A DNA stretch of 10,990 nt from an uncultured Kiritimatiellota bacterium (GTDB taxonomy: Bacteria; Verrucomicrobiota; Kiritimatiellia; RFP12; UBA1067). The notes under the pieces are model-generated. The model saw nothing but the letters and a program-made list of their open reading frames with translations. It made no database searches and was not told the origin of the DNA. Shown piece after piece: positions 1 to 5,460 of the stretch; position 1 is the first letter of the stretch, and each line of letters starts with the position of its first letter. The DNA lies in NCBI GenBank assembly GCA_934667295.1, contig CAKULR010000041.1, forward strand, positions 1 through 10,990, read 5' to 3'. Both the position numbers and the translations under genes were made by a program.

Positions 1-2
1 TA

Positions 3-19
3 GGGACGGGCTCCGTCCC
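3..19. repeat. Short perfect hairpin near the left edge
   Basis: GGGACGG (3-9) and CCGTCCC (13-19) are exact reverse complements around a three-base loop GCT. A T-rich stretch (about 38-51) follows, but it is separated from the stem by nearly 20 bases, so this is a poor fit to a standard intrinsic terminator. It may be the tail of an upstream gene's terminator or a REP-like palindrome. The upstream gene lies outside the window. Confidence 0.4.
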
Positions 20-55
20 GTCCGCAATCACGGGTGGATTTTCTTTAATTTGCAT

Positions 56-89
56 TTGACAGACGGGGGGGGGGGGGTGATGTTAAACT
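56..89 (+). promoter_or_regulatory. Candidate promoter with a G13 tract in its spacer
   Basis: A perfect -35 box TTGACA lies at 56-61. The best -10 candidate downstream is TAAACT at 84-89, which gives a 22-base spacer, about five bases too long. The excess is a homopolymer of 13 G (65-77). At exactly 17 bases only GATGTT (79-84) is available, which is weak. The Shine-Dalgarno AGGAG (114-118) and the ATG at 125 follow. The box is seen directly. The idea that tract length sets promoter strength is inference. Confidence 0.4.
65..77. repeat. Poly-G tract of 13 bases
   Basis: Thirteen consecutive G residues occupy 65-77, between a TTGACA box and the start of the secreted-protein gene. Tracts this long slip readily during replication and are also prone to sequencing and assembly length errors, so the exact count is uncertain. 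Confidence 0.9.
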
Positions 90-124
90 TATACGGTTTC
101 CAATAACGGAGTCAGGAGAAACGC

Positions 125-2191
125 ATGAAAGGAACGGGACGAATGTTCAGATGGATGTTGCTGGGGGTGGCCGCGCTGGCGGGACTGGCGGGGGTGCGTG
201 CCGATACGCTGACATGGAACGGCGGCGCCACGACGGAGGGCGACTTCACGGCGGCCGCGAGCTGGTCGCCTGTGCAGACGCCCCGGCCGGGCGATACACT
301 CGTCATCTCGGGGAATGTCACGTTCAAGGGCGCGACATTCGACGTGGGGACGGAGGGCCTCACGATCCAGCACTCGCAGGGCACGGTGCGGTGCGGCGTC
401 TCCTTCGCGGGGAGCGGCGACCTGGTGATCACGGGGAGCGGAGGGACGTTCTTCCAGGACGCCGCCTGTCCGTCGCTGACGGGCAACTGGCGTCTGCACG
501 GCGGCGTCTTCGAGCCGTGTCCGGGCGGGATGGGTTCGGGGAAGGTGTATGTGGACGGCGCGTCTTCCTCCAGGCTCCAGATTGGAGACGTGACGCTGAC
601 GAATGACGTTTGCGTGGTCGGAAAGGGCGCGTCCGTTGCCTTTGCGCGCGCCGCGCGGTTAGCGGGCGTGCTGTCTGCGGATGCGGACTTCGTTCTCAAC
701 GTCGCCTGGGTGGATGCGAACCGGCGCGTGGAAATCGCCCGGCTCCAGGCGGGCGCGTTGACGGTGACGATTACGGGGACTGCGGGCGGCGCGAACCGTA
801 CGCTGGACTTTACGGGGACGGTCGAGGCGCGCCTCGTGAAGAAGGGTTCGTGCGAGGTCCGCTTCACGGGAACGTCGGATGCGGCGGAGACGACGCTGTC
901 CGTCGAGGAGGGTACGGTCTCGTTCACCGAATCGGCCAGATGGGCCGGTTCTTCCGTGACCGCGACGGGGGAACGGTCGGTTCTGCGTTTCAATGGCGCC
1001 AACCTGACGGCGGACGGCGTGACGGTGCTCGTCGCGGACGGCGCGAAGCTGGACGTTGCGTCCCTGACCGTCCTCCCGGCCCTGACGTTGGGGGATGAGG
1101 CACTTGAAAAGGGCACGTACCAGGCGAAGGACTTCCCGGACAACGTGACCGGTGCGGGGATCCTTCTGGTCGGCGGCGAGGTCACGACGTGGATTGGCGG
1201 CGCGGCGGGGGCGTGGTCGGAAGGTGCGAACTGGTCCACGGGCGTCGCACCCAAGGGCATGGTGGTCGCCCGGTTCACCAACGCGGTCGAGCTCGCAGCG
1301 GAAGAGTTCGACTTCGGGGAGGACGGCGTCTGCATCTGGAACAGTACCGAGCTGATCCAGTGTACGGCGTTCGCCGGTGCGGGCCGGTACCGCAAGTTCG
1401 GCTCCGGGCGGATTGAGTACCGGGCGAACAGTTCCTATACGGGCGGGACACTGCTCACGGACGGGAGTGCGTATTTGGGAAACACGAAATCCGCGCCGCA
1501 GGCCTTCGGCGTGGCGGAGGGCGTGGTCGAACTGACGCGGAACGCGGACGGAACGGGCCCCTTCTTCAACTTCGGCGCCTATCAGGTGTCGTTCGCCAAC
1601 AGGATCAGGTTTGTGGGCGAGACGAAGGACAGGCGCATTTGGATTACCAATCCCGTGCATCTCAAGGGCGATGTGGAATCCGACTCCGACTTCCTCATCT
1701 ACTCGGGATGGGGATGGATGCATGCGGACGGGGATTTCCGTGCGCCCGGCAAGACGATTACGTTTGAGGAAGACGACAAGGAATTGCCCCCCTCCTACTT
1801 CGCCGGCGCGGTCGATGCCGCGCTTGTGAAGAAGGGCACGGCGTCCCTCGAACTACGTGGCCGTTCCTCGGGTGAGGCGAACATGCTGACGGCTGTGGGC
1901 GGAAGCCTGCGCCTTACGGCGGATGCCGCTTGGGAAGGGCCGGTCGTCGTCAAGGACGGAGGGCTGCTGGTCCTGGACGGAAGAGGTAATCTTTCATCCG
2001 CCGCGACCCTGACGGTCGATGAGGGCGGCAGGGTCGAAATCGCGGAAGGCGTGGGCGTCCGTGTCAACACGCTGGTTCTCGGTGGGCGGAAGATGCCGGT
2101 TGGGGTCTATTCAAAGGCGAATCAGCCCGACTTCCTTGAAGGTGCCGGCCATGTGGTGGTGGGCAAGGCAACCGTGATCATCCTGCGTTAG
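125..2191 (+). CDS. Secreted two-repeat beta-strand-rich surface protein, function unknown
   Basis: The 688-residue product begins with a signal peptide: basic residues, then the hydrophobic stretch MLLGVAALAGLAG, with likely cleavage after VRA (about residue 26). The mature protein is rich in Gly, Thr, Val and Ala, with alternating hydrophobic residues typical of beta-helix or autotransporter-passenger-like folds. It consists of two similar halves. TWNGGA (30-35) recurs as TWIGGA (355-360), each followed by a second Trp in a SW/NW motif. LVKKG (237-241) recurs as LVKKG (567-571). The GAG(I/H) tail near 343 recurs near 673. No catalytic motif is visible. There is no C-terminal beta-barrel, LPXTG or PEP-CTERM-type anchor, so how it is retained or released is unknown. 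The start is supported by AGGAG six bases upstream. An internal ATG at residue 7 would still leave a signal peptide. The family resembles uncharacterised repeat proteins of the Verrucomicrobia/Planctomycetes type, but no specific family is assigned. Confidence 0.82.
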   Translation: MKGTGRMFRWMLLGVAALAGLAGVRADTLTWNGGATTEGDFTAAASWSPVQTPRPGDTLVISGNVTFKGATFDVGTEGLTIQHSQGTVRCGVSFAGSGDLVITGSGGTFFQDAACPSLTGNWRLHGGVFEPCPGGMGSGKVYVDGASSSRLQIGDVTLTNDVCVVGKGASVAFARAARLAGVLSADADFVLNVAWVDANRRVEIARLQAGALTVTITGTAGGANRTLDFTGTVEARLVKKGSCEVRFTGTSDAAETTLSVEEGTVSFTESARWAGSSVTATGERSVLRFNGANLTADGVTVLVADGAKLDVASLTVLPALTLGDEALEKGTYQAKDFPDNVTGAGILLVGGEVTTWIGGAAGAWSEGANWSTGVAPKGMVVARFTNAVELAAEEFDFGEDGVCIWNSTELIQCTAFAGAGRYRKFGSGRIEYRANSSYTGGTLLTDGSAYLGNTKSAPQAFGVAEGVVELTRNADGTGPFFNFGAYQVSFANRIRFVGETKDRRIWITNPVHLKGDVESDSDFLIYSGWGWMHADGDFRAPGKTITFEEDDKELPPSYFAGAVDAALVKKGTASLELRGRSSGEANMLTAVGGSLRLTADAAWEGPVVVKDGGLLVLDGRGNLSSAATLTVDEGGRVEIAEGVGVRVNTLVLGGRKMPVGVYSKANQPDFLEGAGHVVVGKATVIILR

Positions 2192-2399
2192 GGGGCCGGA
2201 CCCTCGGCACGTCGATGGCGGTTGCGGGGGATTGCGCGCGGCGCGCCAGTTCACGGAGGCCGTCGGCACCGCCTCGCCGTATCGGCGTGAAGTGCTGCGC
2301 GAGGTTGATCTCGTTGTTGAAGGGGCGTGTCTGCGTGGAGCTGAAAAGCGCGATGCGTTCCCTCTGGTCGAGCGTCTCCTCGCCGGTGGCCTAAGACAT
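2178..2399 (-). pseudogene. Small reading frame interrupted by an amber codon at codon 3
   Basis: On the minus strand, GGAG is followed six bases later by ATG TCT TAG (2399-2391), and then by about 70 sense codons in the same frame, ending in TGA at 2180-2178. The body looks coding: most third positions are G or C, and the translated text (for example ETLDQRERIALFSS and RPFNNEINLAQHFTPI) reads like ordinary protein. No alternative start lies directly after the stop. The frame overlaps the 3' end of the preceding plus-strand gene by 14 bases. It is most simply a nonsense-inactivated or truncated remnant. Amber read-through is a remote alternative. I do not recognise the family. Confidence 0.4.
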
Positions 2400-2440
2400 C
2401 CAATTCTCCGAAAACGGTCTTAAAAGCGATTGTTTTGTGA

Positions 2441-2459
2441 CTGGCTTCTGCGAAGCCAG
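2441..2459. repeat. Tight 8-bp hairpin
   Basis: CTGGCTTC (2441-2448) and GAAGCCAG (2452-2459) are exact reverse complements around TGC. The hairpin overlaps the left end of the first direct repeat. It lacks a following T-run, so it is not a standard terminator. Confidence 0.55.
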
Positions 2460-2507
2460 ATGTAGTCTGCGGAGCGGTAGCGAGAGCATCAATCATTGGA
2501 GTTTATT
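2446..2507 (+). repeat. Direct repeat, copy 1 (62 bp)
   Basis: This copy matches the one at 2560-2621 at about 52 of 62 positions with no gaps. The first 12 bases are identical and the last 39 differ at three positions. The conserved core is GCGGAGCGGTAGCG, followed by an AATCATTGGAGTTTATT end. Related but shorter versions occur at 5362-5400 (minus) and 5413-5453 (plus). No start codon follows this copy. Confidence 0.85.
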
Positions 2508-2534
2508 AACCCCTTTCATTGCCGGAGCAATAAT
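2506..2534 (+). promoter_or_regulatory. Possible promoter for the gene at 2624
   Basis: TTAACC (2506-2511) and AATAAT (2529-2534) are separated by exactly 17 bases. They match the sigma70-type consensus at four and five of six positions. The -35 begins with the last two bases of repeat copy 1. This is a motif match only. Confidence 0.3.
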
Positions 2535-2559
2535 GTTGTGATTGCACTGTGGCTGAATC

Positions 2560-2621
2560 TTCTGCGAAGCCTGCCTAAGCCGGCGGAACGGTAGTGAGAG
2601 CATTAATCATTGGAGTTTATT
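2560..2621 (+). repeat. Direct repeat, copy 2, carrying a Shine-Dalgarno sequence
   Basis: This is the second copy of the 62-bp repeat, offset by 114 bases from the first. Its 3' end contains GGAG (2612-2615), placed eight bases before the ATG at 2624. The repeat therefore provides the ribosome binding site of the downstream gene. Confidence 0.85.
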
Positions 2622-2623
2622 GT

Positions 2624-3769
2624 ATGAAATACTCAGTTCTGTTCAGTTCCCTTCTTTTCTCGGTTTTCGCGGTCGGTGACGACCTGGCCGCGCGCGTGGA
2701 CGCGGGGTGGGCGAAGGCGATGACGACCTGGAACCCGCGCACGGGCGTGGTGACGGGCTGCGACAGCCGGAAGTCCCTGCCGCCGCCGGACGCGACGAAC
2801 AACCTCTACCGCATGTACGAGGGGCGTCCCGGCGGGTGGGGGCCGCCCGGCGTCGGCGACGCGCCGCTCATCTGCGGAACGGCGCTTTCGGGGCTTGTGG
2901 ACAAGTGGGCCGTCACGCGCGACCCCGCCGTGAAGGAGGAGGCGGCGAAGGTGGCGAATGGTGTCCTCAACCTCGCCGTCCTCCACGGCTACAAGGGGTT
3001 CGTCTGCCGGGGCTTCTGTTCGGACGACCGGACGACCGTCTCGCTTTCGAGCCGCGACCAGTACACGCACTGGGTCCACGGCCTCTGGCGCTACGTGACG
3101 GCGGACGGCCTCACCGACCCGCAGATCGTCGCGGAGTACCGCGTGCGCGTCGCCGAGGTGGCGGCGTTCATGGAGGCGCGCGTGACGGCGGCGCACGGGT
3201 GGAACTTCGGCCTGGCGGACAGCCCGGAGAAGGACTACCGGGGCATCTGCACGATGTGGGGGCCGGAGATCTGGCCGCACGAGGCGGCGCGTCTCCCAAT
3301 GATCTACTGCGCGGCCTTCCTCGCGACGGGTGACGCGCACTGGCGCGACCTCTACGAGAAGTTCATCGACGAGGCGCTGGACCGCACGCTGAAGATCAAG
3401 GAGATGTCGCCGCAGAAGATCGCGGGGCGGATGCCGTGCTATTCGCTCTTCCAGGCGAACACGTCCTTCGAACCGATCCTCGCCTACGAGAGGAATCCGG
3501 CGCGCGTCGCGAAGATCAGGGAGGCGATGGCGGCGTTCGCCGACCATGCGCGGCGGCGGGCGAAGGGGGCGAACCCCGCGAAGCCGCCGTACGGGATGTG
3601 CTGGGACGGCGAACTCGCCCTCACGCAGCTGATGGCGCCGGAGATCCCGGACCGGGCGGAACTCGCCGCCTTCGTCTCGGAAACCGTCCGGCGCCAGGAC
3701 CTCACGCGCAGCGGCGTCTGCCGCGCCGCGCACGTGATGGCCGCCTACTGGCGGCTGCGCCGCCGCTAG
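2624..3769 (+). CDS. Secreted protein, probable alpha/alpha-toroid glycosidase-like fold
   Basis: The product is 381 residues. ATG at 2624 is chosen because GGAG lies eight bases upstream and it opens directly into a signal peptide (MKYSVLFSSLLFSVFAVG, likely cleaved near residue 18). An in-frame ATG at 2594 falls inside the upstream repeat. The mature chain is rich in Trp, Tyr and His and mainly helical. Striking segments are SRDQYTHWVHGLWRY (143-157) and MWGPEIWPHEAARLPMIYCAAFLATGD (211-237), followed by a helix-rich C-terminal third. Helix pairs with aromatic and acidic residues at their ends are typical of six-hairpin glycosidases and lyases, so a periplasmic or outer-surface carbohydrate role is plausible, but no family signature is certain. 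Codon use is very GC-rich at third positions, more so than in the preceding secreted-protein gene. The stop overlaps that of the convergent oadB. Confidence 0.8.
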   Translation: MKYSVLFSSLLFSVFAVGDDLAARVDAGWAKAMTTWNPRTGVVTGCDSRKSLPPPDATNNLYRMYEGRPGGWGPPGVGDAPLICGTALSGLVDKWAVTRDPAVKEEAAKVANGVLNLAVLHGYKGFVCRGFCSDDRTTVSLSSRDQYTHWVHGLWRYVTADGLTDPQIVAEYRVRVAEVAAFMEARVTAAHGWNFGLADSPEKDYRGICTMWGPEIWPHEAARLPMIYCAAFLATGDAHWRDLYEKFIDEALDRTLKIKEMSPQKIAGRMPCYSLFQANTSFEPILAYERNPARVAKIREAMAAFADHARRRAKGANPAKPPYGMCWDGELALTQLMAPEIPDRAELAAFVSETVRRQDLTRSGVCRAAHVMAAYWRLRRR

Positions 3770-5340
3770 CGGCAGAGCGTGTAGAGGACGCCCGCGACGA
3801 CGGCGGAGCCGATGACGCCCGAGACGTTCGGGCCCATCGCCTGCATGAGGACGAAGTTCGTCGTGTCGTCGTCGCGCGCGACCTTGTTCGAGACGCGCGC
3901 GGCCATCGGGACGGCCGAGACGCCCGCCGAGCCGATGAGCGGGTTGATGCGGTTCTCCCTGCGGCAGAAGAGGTTCATGATCTTCGCCATGATGACGCCG
4001 CCCGCCGTGCCCACGCAGAACGCGCAGAGGCCGAGCGCGAGGATCGCGAGGGTCTGGCCGGAGAGGAACTTCTCGCACGCGAGCTTCGAGCCGACCGAGA
4101 GGCCGAGCATGATCGTGACGATGTTGATGAGCGCGTTGGCCATCGTGTCCGCGATGCGCGAGACGGAGGGGCCGACCTCACGGGCGAGGTTGCCGAGCAT
4201 GAGCGCGCCGATGAGCGGCACGGCGGACGGCAGGAGGAACGCGCAGAGGAGGAGCACGATGAGCGGGAAACAGATCTTCTCGATCTTCGTCACCTCGCGC
4301 AGCTGGGGCATGCGGATGAGGCGTTCCTCCTTCGTGGTGAGGGCCTTCATGATCGGCGGCTGGATGATCGGGACGAGGGCCATGTAGGAGTAGGCCGCCA
4401 CCGCGATCGCGCCGAGGAGGTCCGGGGCGAGGCGGGAGGTGAGCCAGATGGCCGTCGGGCCGTCCGCGCCGCCGATGATGCCGATGGAGCTCGCCTCCTT
4501 GAGGCCGAAGCCGAGGTCCGGGAAGACGGCGGAGAGGCCGAGCGCGCCGAAGAGGGCGAAGAAGATGCCGAGCTGCGCGGCGCCGCCGAGGAGGGCCGTC
4601 TTCGGGTTCGCGATCAGCGGACCGAAGTCCGTCATCGCGCCCACGCCCATGAAGATCATGATCGGGAAGACGCCCGTGTCGATGCCGAAGTGGAAGAAGT
4701 AGTAGAGGAAGCCGCCCGGCTCCACGATGCCGCCCTGCATCACGGGCAGACCGCTCGCGAGGAAGGTAATCACGCCGTCATGGAGCATCGCCGGCGCCGT
4801 CACGCCGCCGAGCGGGCAGTTCGCGAGGAGGCCGCCGAAACCGATTGGCAGGAGGAGCAGCGGTTCGAAGCCCTTCACGATCGCGAGGTACATCATGATC
4901 AGGCAGAGCGGGATCATGATGAGCTGGCCGACGCCGTAGGACATGCCGAGGAGCGTCTTGACCTCGTGGCCGCGCACGAACGCGCCCGCGTCGTCGAAGT
5001 AGCCGCCGATCCAGTCGCCCTTCTTGACGGGATGCTTCTCCGTGGAGAGCGTCTTCGCCTGGGCGTCGTCGACGACCCAGAAGCCGTTCCGGTTCGCGTA
5101 GTCCGCGCGGTTCAGCTTCCCGGGCTTCGAGAAGTCGGGCTTCGCGGGGCGGTCCGCCTCGGCGAAGTTGCCCGTGATGTAGGCGGGCGCCTCCTTCTTC
5201 ATGAAGCCGGAGATGCCCGTGTCGCCCGAAAGGTCCTTCACCTTGCCGAGCGTTTCCATCCACGCCGGTTCCTTCTCGTCGCCCGCGAACACGGCGAGGC
5301 AGCCCGCCGCCACGAGCAAAGTCATCAGAAACTTCTTCAT
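3766..5340 (-). CDS. oadB: Sodium-pumping decarboxylase beta subunit, with N-terminal extension
   Basis: OadB/GcdB/MmdB-family subunits decarboxylate carboxybiotin in the membrane and couple this to Na+ export. The product is 524 residues. From about 136 on it follows the family closely: FEPLLLLPIGFGGLLANCP (158-176), FMGVGAMTDFGPLIANP (230-246), GIIGGADGPTAIWLTSRLAP (287-306) with the conserved Asp at 293, and INPLIGSAGVSAVPMAARVSN (465-485) with conserved Asn466 and Ser475. Roughly nine to eleven membrane segments are visible. Residues 1-130 are extra: the family normally has only about 10-20 residues before the first of these segments. The extension starts with MKKFLMTLLVAAGCLAVFAG, like a signal peptide or membrane anchor, followed by a soluble, charged stretch. 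The start is at the ATG before that stretch. The upstream frame back to 5442 runs through a repeat and is unlikely to be translated. This is the last gene of the oad operon. Confidence 0.93.
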   Translation of the reverse strand: MKKFLMTLLVAAGCLAVFAGDEKEPAWMETLGKVKDLSGDTGISGFMKKEAPAYITGNFAEADRPAKPDFSKPGKLNRADYANRNGFWVVDDAQAKTLSTEKHPVKKGDWIGGYFDDAGAFVRGHEVKTLLGMSYGVGQLIMIPLCLIMMYLAIVKGFEPLLLLPIGFGGLLANCPLGGVTAPAMLHDGVITFLASGLPVMQGGIVEPGGFLYYFFHFGIDTGVFPIMIFMGVGAMTDFGPLIANPKTALLGGAAQLGIFFALFGALGLSAVFPDLGFGLKEASSIGIIGGADGPTAIWLTSRLAPDLLGAIAVAAYSYMALVPIIQPPIMKALTTKEERLIRMPQLREVTKIEKICFPLIVLLLCAFLLPSAVPLIGALMLGNLAREVGPSVSRIADTMANALINIVTIMLGLSVGSKLACEKFLSGQTLAILALGLCAFCVGTAGGVIMAKIMNLFCRRENRINPLIGSAGVSAVPMAARVSNKVARDDDTTNFVLMQAMGPNVSGVIGSAVVAGVLYTLCR

Positions 5341-5362
5341 TGTTCTGTCTTGCCTTGTTTTT

Positions 5363-5449
5363 AACTCCGATTCGTCCGATGCTCCGCTCACGCTCCGCAT
5401 CTTTTGGGAAAGGCGAAGCGGTAGCGTAGCCCTCGGTCTCATCGGAGTT
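5363..5449 (-). repeat. Intercistronic inverted repeat between oadA and oadB
   Basis: The outer arms AACTCCGAT (5363-5371) and ATCGGAGTT (5441-5449) pair perfectly over 9 bp. The inner arms 5386-5398 and 5418-5430 pair over 12 bp with one single-base bulge on each side, around a 19-base loop. In the oadG-oadA-oadB mRNA this would form a large branched hairpin before oadB. Each arm also resembles the core of the 62-bp repeats near 2470 and 2584 (GCGRAGCG...ATCGGAGTT). There is no T-run after it in the direction of transcription, so it is better seen as a processing or stability element than a terminator. Confidence 0.7.
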
Positions 5450-5460
5450 GATTCATCACC

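Larger units (their letters stand above)
2192..2623. other. Repeat-bearing gap between the two secreted-protein genes
   Basis: This 432-base stretch has no intact gene. Its left half is mostly the amber-interrupted minus-strand frame. From about 2400 the base composition drops in GC. The right half holds a tight hairpin (2441-2459), two 62-bp direct repeats (2446-2507, 2560-2621), and a possible promoter between them. I see no clear terminator after the stop at 2191. Confidence 0.6.

Noticed and set aside
3..19. Intrinsic terminator at the left edge
   Set aside because: The stem is good, but no T-run follows it directly. It is kept only as a hairpin.
112..1395. Open minus-strand frame of about 427 codons opposite the first secreted-protein gene
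   Set aside because: It is Ser/Thr/Pro/Ala-rich shadow coding, with no start signal or domain. The plus-strand frame has a signal peptide, ribosome binding site and internal repeats.
2232..2423. Plus-strand frame of 63 codons starting with TTG in the gap after 2191
   Set aside because: Its third positions are mixed A/T and G/C, there is no ribosome binding site, and the opposite strand has the stronger coding pattern.
5299..5340. Lipoprotein lipobox (AAGC) at the OadB N-terminus
   Set aside because: Hydrophobic residues (LAVFAG) continue after the Cys, and -3 is Ala rather than Leu. An ordinary signal peptide or membrane anchor fits better.
3436..5364. Open plus-strand frame of about 640 codons across the 2624 gene and oadB
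   Set aside because: It is out of frame with the first and antisense to the second, Arg/Glu/Ala/His-rich with no domain. The overlapped genes are well supported.
5341..5442. Longer start for oadB at 5442
   Set aside because: The added residues come from the repeat hairpin, are Arg/Ser-rich without a domain, and would place a second hydrophobic signal-like segment internally.
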